Assembly (NCBI RefSeq): GCF_002931055.1
Contig: NZ_PSXX01000007.1
Coordinates: forward strand, 62,001 to 126,000
Length of the DNA stretch: 64,000 bases
From: Pseudoclavibacter sp. AY1H1
GTDB taxonomy: Bacteria > Actinomycetota > Actinomycetes > Actinomycetales > Microbacteriaceae
Reading direction: 5' to 3'
This document shows positions 27,766-36,844 of the stretch, piece by piece. Numbering within the stretch: the stretch's first letter is position 1; every line of letters begins with the position of its first letter. The position numbers were made by a program, and so were the translations under genes. Below the pieces are notes generated by a model. The model searched no databases and had not been told where the DNA came from. It saw nothing but the letters and a program-made list of their open reading frames with translations.

Positions 27766-27812
27766 GGTTGCTCGTTTCTCGGTGCGTGTTGAGATCTCAG
27801 CGCTGTTGCTGA

Positions 27813-29288
27813 TCAGTTGGATGCGGGAATGGGTGCGGATGCAGGTGCGTCGACGCCGACAGCGGCGCTCACGTGGAACTTCTCGACGACCCGCGCGAGC
27901 GAGTCCTCGTCGCCGACGTTGCCGGCGAACACGACGTAGGGGATGCCGTCGGCCGGTCCCCCGACCGCCTGCCAGAGGGAGACGATGCCGGGCAGCATGG
28001 GGCCGCGGACGACGGCGTGACGGATCTCGAGGCCGTTCGTGGCGACGTCGCTCGAGGTGATCCCGCCCTTGGCGATGACGAAGCTCGGCGGCGTCACGCG
28101 GAGCGCGTGCGCGACGACCTCGCAGACGGCGGCAGAGACGTCTCTGGAGATCGCGAGGGAAGCGTCCGCGTCGTCGGTCTTCACGAGCTCGCGGCTCGTG
28201 TGGAGGATCACGTCGCCGTTCGCGAGCGCTTCGACGACGCGAGTCTTCGCCTCGCCGATGTGCGCGGCTCGGGCGTCCGCGTCGATGATCGCCGAGACGG
28301 AGAGCTCGACGGTCGGCAGGTGGGGATGCTCGGTCCGGAGGGCTGCGAGCTGCCGTGTCGTGAGGTCGACGTGCGAGCCGACGACGATCAGGCCGCCGGC
28401 AGCGGACTGGGCCACCCCGTCGCGCGCCAGCTGCGCCGGGGTGAGTGGGGAGGCGATCTCCTGCCCGATTCGGGCTCGCACGAACGGCGGCCCGACGCGG
28501 TAGAGGAACTGCTTGCCGTCGGCCTCCGCGAGCTCGAGCCCGAGGGCGACGATGCGGATGTCGTCCTCGATGACCACGTCGACGACGATCGGCTGACCGT
28601 CGCGCGCATCCTGCAGCACGCTTGCGACCGCTTCTGGGCCGCGACGGATGATATCGAGCGAGAGCACCGTCACATCTGCGGCGGCCCAGCGACCCTTCGT
28701 CTTCTCCTCGACCCATTCGGGGAGCGCGGAGCTGCGGAAGCCGAACGTCGCATCCTTCGCGAACTCCGTCTCGGCGACCGGCACGAGCTCGCCGTTCTGC
28801 CGGTAGTAGTGGATGCCCCCGATCGTGACCCTTCCAGCGTCGGGAAATGCGGGAACGATGAGGACGCCGTCCGGCACCGGGCCGCCGAGCTCGGCGAGCG
28901 TTGCCGCGATGACGTCGGTCTCGAGGGGGAAGTGGCCGCGCAGCGTGCTGTCGCCGCGGCTCACGAAGGCGATTCGGCGCTCGAGGCGCTCCGCCGCGGC
29001 GAGGGCTGCCGTCACGATCTCGCGGTTGCGTGCGGCGGCGGATTCGGCGTCGAGGCTGCGCGTGTTCGTGAGGACGTACACGGCGTCGCGGCCCTGTTCG
29101 AGGGCCCAGACGAGGTCGTCCTGCTCCCAGCGGGTGAGGACGGGAAGATCGGCGACGGACTGCGTCCCGGTGGGATCGTCGTCGAGCACGATGAGGGTCA
29201 CTCCGGATTCGCGGACCCGGTCGGCGACCTCCGCAGCGTCGACGCGCACCGGGGCGGGGTACTGCTCGAGCAGTCGGCTTTCATCCAT
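27813..29288 (-). CDS. Four-carbon acid sugar kinase (DUF1537 family)
   Basis: 491 residues. The N-terminal domain (about 25-250) has LIVLDDDPTGTQSVADLPVL and SRGDSTLRGHFPLE; the C-terminal nucleotide-binding domain has GGLIVVGSHVDLTTRQ and FVIAKGGITSSDVA. DUF1537 proteins phosphorylate 2-oxo-tetronates (OtnK) or threonate (DtnK). With the adjacent LtnD-like dehydrogenase, OtnK-type phosphorylation of a 2-oxo-tetronate is expected. ATG at 29288 has AGGGAG upstream, just after the operator region. No OtnC/LtnC aldolase or OtnI isomerase is seen beside it. Confidence 0.92.
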   Translation of the reverse strand: MDESRLLEQYPAPVRVDAAEVADRVRESGVTLIVLDDDPTGTQSVADLPVLTRWEQDDLVWALEQGRDAVYVLTNTRSLDAESAAARNREIVTAALAAAERLERRIAFVSRGDSTLRGHFPLETDVIAATLAELGGPVPDGVLIVPAFPDAGRVTIGGIHYYRQNGELVPVAETEFAKDATFGFRSSALPEWVEEKTKGRWAAADVTVLSLDIIRRGPEAVASVLQDARDGQPIVVDVVIEDDIRIVALGLELAEADGKQFLYRVGPPFVRARIGQEIASPLTPAQLARDGVAQSAAGGLIVVGSHVDLTTRQLAALRTEHPHLPTVELSVSAIIDADARAAHIGEAKTRVVEALANGDVILHTSRELVKTDDADASLAISRDVSAAVCEVVAHALRVTPPSFVIAKGGITSSDVATNGLEIRHAVVRGPMLPGIVSLWQAVGGPADGIPYVVFAGNVGDEDSLARVVEKFHVSAAVGVDAPASAPIPASN

Positions 29289-29309
29289 CAGAGAACTCCC
29301 TTGTAATCG

Positions 29310-29366
29310 GATATCAGATATCTTGCGCCCACCGAAGGGGGTTGTCAAGGAGATATCTGATATCTC
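29310..29366 (-). promoter_or_regulatory. Promoter with two FadR/GntR-type operators
   Basis: GATATC-A-GATATC (29310-29322) and GAGATATC-T-GATATCTC (29350-29366) are palindromes whose centres are 42 bp apart. On the minus strand a consensus -35 TTGACA (29348-29343) sits between them, and the proximal palindrome falls at the -10/start region. This is the expected site of the adjacent FadR-type regulator, repressing the kinase operon. Confidence 0.75.
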
Positions 29367-29424
29367 GAGGGGGGGGAACCGGGTGACGCCTGCGACGCAC
29401 CGCCGCCGGAAGGAAGTGCGGCGA

Positions 29425-30132
29425 TCAGGCTCGAGGCGTGAGCACGTACTCCTGCAGGTCGTCCGCCGTCTGCTGCATGTGCGACTCCATCGCCGCGCGC
29501 GCGGCTGGGCCATCGCCGGAGCGCAGCGCCTCGAGGATCCCCGCATGCTCGCGGATGGCATTCACCTGCACCTGCGGCACCGCGGAGGTCTCGTAGCGGC
29601 GCTCGTACATGAACTTCCCGAGCGGCTCGAGCAGCACGCGCAGGAACGGGTTGCCGCTCGCCCGCAGCACGACATCGTGGAACGCGATGTCGGCGGTGAC
29701 GAAGGTGTGCACGTCGTTCGCGGCGCTCGCCGCGCGCATCTCCTCGAGGTACCCCTCGAGCTTCTCGAGGTCGTCGGCGGTGCGCAGCGGGGCAGCGAGC
29801 TCGCAGGCACCCGTCTCGATCATTCGTCGAAGCTGGACGAGCTGCACCGAGGCCTGCGCCTTGCCGCCGGTCGACGTCGCGGCGCGCAGGAGCGGCTCGA
29901 TGCCGGTCCAGTCCTCCATGGGAAGCACGCGACCGCGAGTCCCGGGAACCGGCTGAACGACTCCCTGCGCCTGCAGCGTCTTGAGGGCCTCGCGCAGCGT
30001 GAGGCGGTTCACGCCGAGCCGCTCGGCGAGGTCGATCTCACGCGGCAGCGGCGCCCCCTGGGGCAGCGCCCCCGAGATGATGTCATCGAGGAGCCGGTCG
30101 CTGACCGACTGAACAAGCGACGCTCTCGCCAT
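29425..30132 (-). CDS. FadR/GntR (FCD domain) transcriptional regulator
   Basis: 235 residues. The N-terminal winged helix (about 5-75) reads LPREIDLAERLGVNRLTLREALKTLQAQG, the FadR-subfamily pattern; the C-terminal FCD domain has metal/ligand-type residues (TADIAFHDVVLRASGN, IREHAGILEAL). Such proteins sense organic acids. It lies directly upstream of, and on the same strand as, the four-carbon acid sugar genes, and two palindromes fill the gap between them, so it is very probably their repressor. Confidence 0.93.
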   Translation of the reverse strand: MARASLVQSVSDRLLDDIISGALPQGAPLPREIDLAERLGVNRLTLREALKTLQAQGVVQPVPGTRGRVLPMEDWTGIEPLLRAATSTGGKAQASVQLVQLRRMIETGACELAAPLRTADDLEKLEGYLEEMRAASAANDVHTFVTADIAFHDVVLRASGNPFLRVLLEPLGKFMYERRYETSAVPQVQVNAIREHAGILEALRSGDGPAARAAMESHMQQTADDLQEYVLTPRA

Positions 30133-30190
30133 GGTGACCTCCGAACTCGCAATGCTAGTGGGCGCGTCCGGACACCGGCTCACGCGAGCG

Positions 30191-31060
30191 TCACCGCAGC
30201 GTGACGGCGACCTCCACGACGACGTCGTTCGCATCCTCTCCGATGACACGCTGGCGCACCTCGGGCGATGTGAGCGCCACCCCGCGCTCCGCGAGCGCGT
30301 CGAAGAGGGCCACGACGGCCGGATGCACGGACCCCTCCGGCAGATCGGCACCGTGCGAGCGCCACACGGCCACGAGGTCGGTTCGCGGCGGCAGCTCATC
30401 CGCGAGGATGCGCCCGTCGTGCCACGACTCGTCGTCGGCTTCCGGGAGGCGCGCGACCGGCCAGCAGAAGAGCATCTGCAGCTCGGATGCTCGTGCCGTG
30501 CTGCCGGGGGCCTCCCGGAAGGACGTCCAGAACCCGGGCCCCGGCTCGAGCCCAGCCTCGACGCCGCGCCGATGCAGTTCGGCGAATTCCCGGTTCGCGT
30601 CCTCATCGCTCGGCGCCGCACCGGCACCGTCCCCGCGGGCGACGCCCCCACCGGCCGCATCGAGGTCAGCGGGCAGCGGGATGACGCGCGCGACGAACGG
30701 CGTGGCCCCGAGTCGCCGCTCCTCGACGAGAACCGGGCGCGCGAATGCGGTGAGCACGGCGTCCGCAGCCGTCATGGCTGCATCCTCGACGTCACGTTTC
30801 CGCACCACTTCGGCACGATGGTGACGCAGCACGTCGGCTGCGTCTCCGTCTCGGAGCGCCCTCGCGGCGGAGGGCAGCGGCACGCCGGCCGCCCGCAGCG
30901 CCTGCAGGAGGGCGCCGTCGCGCACCTGCGACTCGGCGTACCTGCGGTACCCGGTCACCGCATCCACCTCGTACGGGACGAGCGCCTTCGTCTCGTCGTA
31001 GTGACGCAGCGCCTTCACGCTGATGCCGGTCGTGTTCGCGAATTCCCCGATGGTGAGCAT
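30191..31060 (-). CDS. MerR-family regulator with effector-binding C-terminal domain
   Basis: 289 residues. The MerR DNA-binding start is MLTIGEFANTTGISVKALRHYDETKALVPYEV-like (read as ISVKALRHYDE and YRRYAESQ). A helical linker follows and then a GyrI-like domain of about 150 residues (FVARVIPLPADLD, LQMLFCWPVARLP, DLVAVWRSHGADLP) resembling BmrR-type drug-binding domains. No Cys cluster, so it is not a metal or redox sensor. It lies downstream of the MATE exporter on the same strand, so it may sense compounds the exporter handles. Confidence 0.88.
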   Translation of the reverse strand: MLTIGEFANTTGISVKALRHYDETKALVPYEVDAVTGYRRYAESQVRDGALLQALRAAGVPLPSAARALRDGDAADVLRHHRAEVVRKRDVEDAAMTAADAVLTAFARPVLVEERRLGATPFVARVIPLPADLDAAGGGVARGDGAGAAPSDEDANREFAELHRRGVEAGLEPGPGFWTSFREAPGSTARASELQMLFCWPVARLPEADDESWHDGRILADELPPRTDLVAVWRSHGADLPEGSVHPAVVALFDALAERGVALTSPEVRQRVIGEDANDVVVEVAVTLR

Positions 31061-31176
31061 GCCTCAAGCCTGCCGCCTCCCGTAGGAGGAGAGTCAAGCG
31101 GGGCACTCCGCAGACCTGCCCGGCTGGACCAGACGCCTCGAGCTCGCCGGCATGCGCCTCGAGGCGCGAGGCCCGA

Positions 31177-32649
31177 TCAGGCCGCCGCCATCTCGAGCGC
31201 CTCCTCCGCACGCTCCGCGCTGCCCTCCGCGAGGCCGCGCTTGAGGGCCGGAGCCAACGCGACACACAGGACCACCCCGACAGCGAGCACCGCGACCTCG
31301 GTGACGGTGAGCGCCCAGATGATGCCGGGCAGGCCGAACCAGATGCTCCCCGCGATCACCACGGGGATGAACAGCACCCCTTGGGCGGCCGACATGATGG
31401 TCGCGGGAAGGGCACGGCCGGTTGCCTGGAACAGCGACGTGATGAGGCCGGTGAAGCCGTTCGCGATCATCGCGATGAGCTGCGCCGCGAGCACCACGAC
31501 GCCGATCGCGAGCACGGATGCGTCGGCCACGAAGAGCGCGAACACCTGCTCTCGGAAGCACAGCAGGAGGATGGCCGCGAGCGCGGCGACCCCGCCGACC
31601 GTGATGGCGGATGCGCGCAGCGCCGACCCGAAGCGTGCGCCGTCGCCCTTGCCGTACGAGTAGGCCAGGAGCGGCAGCACGCCGAGGGTGACACCCATGA
31701 TGAGGAACTCGGGCACTTGGGCGATACGCACGGCGACGCCCATCGCCGCGAGCGGCCCCTCGCCGTAGGCCGCGGCGAGGTTGTTGAGCACCAGCGCCGT
31801 GACGATGAGGAACGCCGACTGCAGCAGCGTGCCGATGCCGACGCCGAGGACCGGCTTCTGCACGGAGCCCGCGAGGGTGAACCAGCGAGGAGAGAGGCTC
31901 ACGTGCTCGCTGTTGCGCGTGAGCCAGAGAACGAAGTACGCGACGACGACGAGGTTCGCGAGACCCGTGGCCACGGCCGCCCCCGCCACGCCCCAGTTGA
32001 GCACCAGGATGAACAGCGCGTCGAAGGCGAGGTTCACGACGGCGGAGAGCACGAGCGCGACCATGACCTGCTTCGCCGCGCCTTCCGCCCGGACGAGCTG
32101 CTCGAGGCAGACCGCCGCGGCGAGGACGGGCACGAAGCCGAGCAGCACCCCGACGAAGGCAGCCGTGGGCGCCGCGACGGATGCGTCGGCGCCGAGCAGC
32201 GAGACGAGCGGCGAGAGGAACACGAGCCCGATGGCGGCGACCACGGCCCCCACGACCACCGACCCCCAGAGCGAGTAGGACGCGACCCGCTTGATGGTCG
32301 CCGCCTTCGAGGGGTCGCGTTCGGCCCCGCCGAGGAGGCGCGACACGAGCGCCCCTCCCCCGACCCCGAAGACGTTCCCGACCCCCATGACGAGGATGAG
32401 GACCGGCGAGCCCAGGGTGATGGCGGCCAGCAGGGCCGTGTCCCCGAGCGAGCCGATGAACCCCGCATTGGTGAGGTTGTAGATCGCTCCGACGATCATC
32501 GCGGCCGCCATGGGCACGCAGAGGTGCAGGAGTGCGGTGATGATCGGTGCCGACGAGAGGTACCAGCGGTTCGTGTGCACCGCATCCGGGGCGGCCTCAC
32601 GGGCTGTCGACAGATCGGCCGTGGTTTGTGCTTCTGGTGGTGTGCTCAT
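31177..32649 (-). CDS. MATE-family multidrug efflux transporter
   Basis: 490 residues with 12 predicted helices in two repeats. MatE features: LCVPMAAAMIVGAIYNLTNAGFIGSLGD, GGGALVSRLLGGAE and a second repeat with IGTLLQSAFLIVTALVLNNL. It belongs to the NorM/DinF-like Na+ or H+ drug antiporters. The N-terminal ~35 residues are hydrophilic. The MarR gene lies 88 bp upstream on the same strand, and the MerR gene is downstream; either could regulate it. Confidence 0.92.
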   Translation of the reverse strand: MSTPPEAQTTADLSTAREAAPDAVHTNRWYLSSAPIITALLHLCVPMAAAMIVGAIYNLTNAGFIGSLGDTALLAAITLGSPVLILVMGVGNVFGVGGGALVSRLLGGAERDPSKAATIKRVASYSLWGSVVVGAVVAAIGLVFLSPLVSLLGADASVAAPTAAFVGVLLGFVPVLAAAVCLEQLVRAEGAAKQVMVALVLSAVVNLAFDALFILVLNWGVAGAAVATGLANLVVVAYFVLWLTRNSEHVSLSPRWFTLAGSVQKPVLGVGIGTLLQSAFLIVTALVLNNLAAAYGEGPLAAMGVAVRIAQVPEFLIMGVTLGVLPLLAYSYGKGDGARFGSALRASAITVGGVAALAAILLLCFREQVFALFVADASVLAIGVVVLAAQLIAMIANGFTGLITSLFQATGRALPATIMSAAQGVLFIPVVIAGSIWFGLPGIIWALTVTEVAVLAVGVVLCVALAPALKRGLAEGSAERAEEALEMAAA

Positions 32650-32737
32650 GGTTGCTTCTTTCTGGGCAGGACGGAGCGCGCGCCGACACTCGTCGGCACG
32701 TGAGGGGATGCGCGACTCGGTCGCGCGCCTCGGAGGG

Positions 32738-33184
32738 CTAGTCGCGCACTGGCTGCGGGAGCTGAGCCGTGATCTTGGCGAGGAGCGCCTGGAACGCGAC
32801 TCGTTCATCGGCATCGAGCGGCGCGAGGATCGTCTCGTCTGCGGCGATCATGGCCTCCTCGAAGCCCGCGATGAGCTCGGCCCCGGCGGGCGTGGCGTAG
32901 ACGCGCTTGGTGCGCTCGTCGCCACCCTCGGTTCGGCGTTCGATGAGCCCTCGCCCCTCGAGGCCGCGGAGCAGACTCGAGACGCTCGCCGGGGTTGTGC
33001 GACTCATTCGAGCGAGCTCCGATTGGCTCGCCCCTGGGCTCTGCACGAGGTAGCCGAGCACGAAGCTCTGCGGCCGGGTGAGCTCGCGCTCACGTGTCCA
33101 GTCTTCCCCGGCCTTCATCTGCGCCCAGCTGATCCATCGGACGAACTCGAGGGGCGTGCGTGGGGCTGGGGCTGTATCCGACAT
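32738..33184 (-). CDS. MarR-family transcriptional regulator
   Basis: 148 residues, a full MarR winged helix: SQSELARMSRTTPASVSSLLRGLEGRGLIERRTEGGDERTKR-type core (read as ASVSSLLRGLEGRGL and DERTKRVYATPAG). It precedes the MATE gene on the same strand and is divergent from the FdhF/YdeP gene. Its ATG is seven bases after a predicted -10 box, with no Shine-Dalgarno sequence, so the mRNA is near-leaderless. A strong palindrome covers its promoter, predicting autorepression. No conserved Cys sensor of the OhrR type. Confidence 0.93.
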   Translation of the reverse strand: MSDTAPAPRTPLEFVRWISWAQMKAGEDWTRERELTRPQSFVLGYLVQSPGASQSELARMSRTTPASVSSLLRGLEGRGLIERRTEGGDERTKRVYATPAGAELIAGFEEAMIAADETILAPLDADERVAFQALLAKITAQLPQPVRD

Positions 33185-33220
33185 AGTTAGAACTATGACA
33201 GTTAGAGTTCTAACTGTCAA
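33184..33220. promoter_or_regulatory. MarR operator overlapping the marR promoter
   Basis: TGACAGTTAGA-GT-TCTAACTGTCA (33196-33219) is a perfect 11-bp inverted repeat. A smaller one, TAGTT-AG-AACTA (33184-33195), abuts it and repeats the core GTTAGA. On the minus strand TTGACA (33220-33215) N17 CATAGT (33197-33192) forms the marR promoter, wholly inside these repeats. The rightward oxidoreductase gene starts 65 bp away. Confidence 0.75.
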
Positions 33221-33284
33221 GATAGCCCAGCCCGTGCCCCGCGCCGCACGCGTAGACTGGGCGGATTCACCGGGAGGAGCAACG

Positions 33285-35654
33285 ATGCCCGAACCGAAGC
33301 ATCCAGAGAAGCGCGCGAAGCCGGAAGCCGGCGTGGCGCGCATCGTCGAGAACATCGACGAGACCGCGGCCATGTTCTCCGAGCCGAAGATCACCGCAGT
33401 CGGCATCCCCGCAGTGCTCAACTCGCTCAAGGTGACGACGGCGCAGATGGGCCCAGCCCGCACAGCCCGCACCCTGCTGCGCATCAACCAGAAGGACGGC
33501 TTCGACTGCCCCGGATGCGCGTGGCCGGAGGGCAAGCACCGCAGCCCGGCCGAGTTCTGCGAGAACGGCGCGAAGGCCGTCGCCGAGGAGGCCACGAAAC
33601 GGCGCGTTCCCCCGAGCTTCTTCGCCGAGCACTCCATCGAGGAGCTGCGCACCTGGGACGACTACTCGCTCGGCCAGCAGGGCCGCCTCACGCATCCGAT
33701 GCTCCTCGAGGAGGGCGGCACGCACTACCGGGCCGTGAGCTGGGACGACGCGTTCGACATCATCGCCGACGAGTTCGCGCAGATGTCGAGCCCAGACGAG
33801 GCGATCTTCTACACCTCCGGCCGCACCTCGAACGAGGCGGCGTTCGTGTACCAGCTGTTCGTGCGCGGCCTCGGCACGAACAACCTCCCCGACTGCTCCA
33901 ACATGTGCCACGAGTCGAGCGGCTCCGCACTCGGCGAGACGCTCGGCATCGGCAAGGGCTCGGTGAGTCTCGAGGACCTCCACGAGGCCGACCTCATCAT
34001 CATCGCCGGCCAGAACCCCGGCACCAACCACCCGCGCATGCTCACCGCCCTCGAGAAGGCGAAGCTCAACGGCGGCAAGATCATCGCCGTGAACCCGCTG
34101 CCCGAGGCGGCGCTCATGCGGTACGAGAATCCGCAGACCGTGCGCGGCATGGTGCTCGGCGGCACCGCCCTCAACGACCTGTTCCTGCAGATCAAGCTGG
34201 GCGGCGACCAGGCTCTGTTTCAGGCGCTCGGCCGCATCCTGCTCGACGCCGAGGAGGCGAACCCCGGCACCGTCTTCGACCACGACTTCATCGCCGCGAA
34301 GACGTCGGGGGTGGATGCGTACCTCGAGTCCCTCCGCACGCTCGACTGGGCCGAGGTCGAGACCGCGACCGGCCTGAGCGAGGCGGAGATCCGCGAGGCC
34401 GGTGAGCTGCTGCTCGCTTCGAAATCGACGATCGTCTGCTGGGCGATGGGCCTCACCCAGCACAAGCACTCCGTGCCGACACTGCGCGACTGCGTCAACC
34501 TGCTGCTCCTGCAGGGCAACATCGGCAAGCCCGGCGCGGGCGTCTGCCCCGTGCGCGGGCACTCGAACGTGCAGGGCGACCGCACGATGGGCATCTTCGA
34601 GCGGATGCCGGAGTCGTTCCACGACAAGCTCGACGCCGAGTTCTCGTTCGCGTCTCCCCGCGAGCACGGCTACGACACGGTCGAGGCGATCCGCGCCATG
34701 CGCGACGGCAAGGCCCGCGTCTTCATGGCCATGGGCGGCAACTTCTCCAGGGCGACACCCGACACGGCAGTGACGGAGGCGGCCATGGAGTCGCTTGCCC
34801 TCACGGTGCAGGTATCGACGAAGCTGAACCGCTCGCACGTCGCAACGGGGCGCCGAGCGCTCATCCTCCCCACCCTCGGCCGCACGGAACGCGACCGGCA
34901 GGCGGGCGGCACGCAGCGCGTGACCGTCGAGGACTCCATGAGCGCCGTGCATGCCTCCCACGGGCGGCTCGAGCCGGCAAGCGACGAACTGCTCAGCGAG
35001 GTCGCCATCGTGACGATGCTCGCCGAACGGGTCCTCACCCGCTCGCGCCCGAACGTGCCGCAGGTGAACTGGGCCGAGCTCCGCGCCGACTACGCGAACG
35101 TGCGCGCATCCATCTCCCGGGTCATTCCCGGGTTCGAGGACTTCGAGGCGAAGATCGACGAGCCCGGCGGGTTCGTCCTGCCGAACGGGCCGCGCGACGG
35201 CCGCGACTTCTCGAGCATCGGCGGCACCGCGAAGTTCACGGCCAACGAGCTCGAGTACCCGAAGGTCCCCGAGGGGCGCCTGCTGCTGCAGACGCTGCGC
35301 TCGCACGACCAGTTCAACACCACCATCTACGGCAAGGACGACCGGTACCGGGGCGTGAAGAGCGCCAGGAGGGTCGTCTTCGTCAACGAGGCGGATGCAC
35401 GGGACCGCGGCCTCGCCGACGGCGACCACGTCGACATCGTATCGGAGTGGCCCGGCCGCGACGGTTCGCTCGAAGAGCGCCGCAGCGAGCGCCACCGCAT
35501 CGTCGTCTACTCCACCCCGCGCGGCTGCGTCGCCGCGTACTACCCGGAGACGAACGTGCTCGTGCCGCTCGACTCGACCGCCGATGTCAGCAACACGCCG
35601 ACCTCGAAGTCGATCGTCGTTCGACTGGAGCGAGCTGCGGCCGAAACGCGCTGA
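33285..35654 (+). CDS. FdhF/YdeP-family molybdopterin oxidoreductase
   Basis: 789 residues. An N-terminal CPGCAWP...FCENGAKA segment (about residues 73-95) is typical of the YdeP/FdhF subgroup. Molybdopterin-binding motifs follow: YTSGRTSNEAAFVYQLF, NMCHESSGSALGETLGIGKGS, AGQNPGTNHPRML and, near the C-terminus, a molydop-binding domain (ADGDHVDIVSEWPG, CVAAYYPETNVLVPLDS). Substrate is unknown; relatives are linked to acid resistance or formate-like oxidation. There is no twin-arginine signal, so it is cytoplasmic. GGAGGAGC lies before the ATG at 33285. No partner electron-transfer subunit or fdhD is nearby. Confidence 0.92.
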   Translation: MPEPKHPEKRAKPEAGVARIVENIDETAAMFSEPKITAVGIPAVLNSLKVTTAQMGPARTARTLLRINQKDGFDCPGCAWPEGKHRSPAEFCENGAKAVAEEATKRRVPPSFFAEHSIEELRTWDDYSLGQQGRLTHPMLLEEGGTHYRAVSWDDAFDIIADEFAQMSSPDEAIFYTSGRTSNEAAFVYQLFVRGLGTNNLPDCSNMCHESSGSALGETLGIGKGSVSLEDLHEADLIIIAGQNPGTNHPRMLTALEKAKLNGGKIIAVNPLPEAALMRYENPQTVRGMVLGGTALNDLFLQIKLGGDQALFQALGRILLDAEEANPGTVFDHDFIAAKTSGVDAYLESLRTLDWAEVETATGLSEAEIREAGELLLASKSTIVCWAMGLTQHKHSVPTLRDCVNLLLLQGNIGKPGAGVCPVRGHSNVQGDRTMGIFERMPESFHDKLDAEFSFASPREHGYDTVEAIRAMRDGKARVFMAMGGNFSRATPDTAVTEAAMESLALTVQVSTKLNRSHVATGRRALILPTLGRTERDRQAGGTQRVTVEDSMSAVHASHGRLEPASDELLSEVAIVTMLAERVLTRSRPNVPQVNWAELRADYANVRASISRVIPGFEDFEAKIDEPGGFVLPNGPRDGRDFSSIGGTAKFTANELEYPKVPEGRLLLQTLRSHDQFNTTIYGKDDRYRGVKSARRVVFVNEADARDRGLADGDHVDIVSEWPGRDGSLEERRSERHRIVVYSTPRGCVAAYYPETNVLVPLDSTADVSNTPTSKSIVVRLERAAAETR

Positions 35655-35673
35655 GGAAACTGGCTCTCAGCGC
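35648..35673. terminator. Bidirectional hairpin over two convergent stop codons
   Basis: GCGCTGAG (35648-35655) / CTCAGCGC (35666-35673), loop of 10 nt. The stem includes the TGA of the oxidoreductase and the stop of the convergent AraC gene, which are only 12 bp apart. Confidence 0.6.
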
Positions 35674-36752
35674 TTGACCCTGGGCGCAGTGCGGATTTCC
35701 CGAGGCGAGCGGTTGAAGATGTCGCGGAGGGCGCGTCTCATCGTCTCCTTCGACGGGAAGCCACTGGTCACCCAGACCTCTTCGATCGACAGCTGGCGTT
35801 GCGTCTGCAGGAGAGTCTTCGCCGTGTGCGCACGCTCCGAACGGATGAGCTGCGCAAGGCTCACATCGCCGGAGTCCGACATCACCCGGTCAGCCGTTCT
35901 CCGCGAAATGCTCAACCCCAGGGCTATCGAGTGTGGAGTGAGCGCGGGATCCTGATGCCGGAGACGCACGATCGCACGAATCTCGCCGGCCAGGTCCCTG
36001 GAGACGTGGTTGCCAGTCTCGAGGAGCTCCAACACGAGCGACCGCGCCATCGATCGGAGGAGACTCCGCATGTTGTGGATCGTCAGGACATCGTCCACGC
36101 GCGGATACCGAACGAAGGACTCGAGCATCGGCCGCATCATGTCGAGGATCGGCGACCCAAGCTCCCTCTTCCCCGGCCGGATGGAGGCCGCCAGAGAGGG
36201 CAGCACCTCGCGAGCATCGAAGGCGAAGAAGATTCCCTCGAAGTGGTTGTCGCTGCTCATGAGCACTGGAGTGCTGCCCGGGAGTACGAGCCAGACTCGA
36301 TCTTGTATCTTCAGCGTGTTCGAGGGGCCCGACTCCACGTTCAGCACGCCCGATCGAGGGAAGATCATCAGCACTCGCCTCCGAGCAGACGCCCGCGCCC
36401 TTGTCCAGGAGACAGCGAATGCAGTCGTGGTGACCTCTGCAGCGAAGTAGTTCTCCATGGTCAGAAGCTGCACGTCAGAGATCAGAGGGGCCGAGTACCG
36501 AACGATTTCCACACCGATCGACTCGAGGCCCCACGTCTGCGGCGAACCCCTGAACCGAAGGACGCTCCTCTTGTACCCTGACGGATGTTCCACGTCCTGG
36601 CGTGCGTCTCGTCGAGAGGAATTGACGTTCACGGTCACCGAATCTTTACTCACATGAAGAGAGCCGTGGAAACCCTCGACCCACCATCTCGCTCCGACCA
36701 GAGTCGGCGGTGAACTGACCGCTCGACAGAGAGCGAACAGGGTTGCCGCCAC
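35667..36752 (-). CDS. AraC-family transcriptional regulator
   Basis: Up to 361 residues. The C-terminal ~100 form the double helix-turn-helix of AraC proteins (LTPHSIALGLSISRRTADRV, SIEEVWVTSGFPSKETMRRALRDIF then PREIRT). The N-terminal half is a cupin-like sensor region with no clear relative (FPRSGVLNVESG, WLVLPGSTPVLMSS). The start is uncertain: GTG at 36752 is the farthest option, GTG at 36653 is another, and neither has a good ribosome site. Codon usage is less GC-extreme than the neighbours (ATCATGAGC, AATTCC), a mild sign of foreign origin. Target unknown. Confidence 0.8.
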   Translation of the reverse strand: MAATLFALCRAVSSPPTLVGARWWVEGFHGSLHVSKDSVTVNVNSSRRDARQDVEHPSGYKRSVLRFRGSPQTWGLESIGVEIVRYSAPLISDVQLLTMENYFAAEVTTTAFAVSWTRARASARRRVLMIFPRSGVLNVESGPSNTLKIQDRVWLVLPGSTPVLMSSDNHFEGIFFAFDAREVLPSLAASIRPGKRELGSPILDMMRPMLESFVRYPRVDDVLTIHNMRSLLRSMARSLVLELLETGNHVSRDLAGEIRAIVRLRHQDPALTPHSIALGLSISRRTADRVMSDSGDVSLAQLIRSERAHTAKTLLQTQRQLSIEEVWVTSGFPSKETMRRALRDIFNRSPREIRTAPRVKR

Positions 36753-36844
36753 TCGGCTGCAGGACTGCTCGGACGACCCAGAGGAACAACCTCATCGAGC
36801 CTGCCGTGAGCACGCCAGGACCAACCCACGCCCTTCATAGCCTT

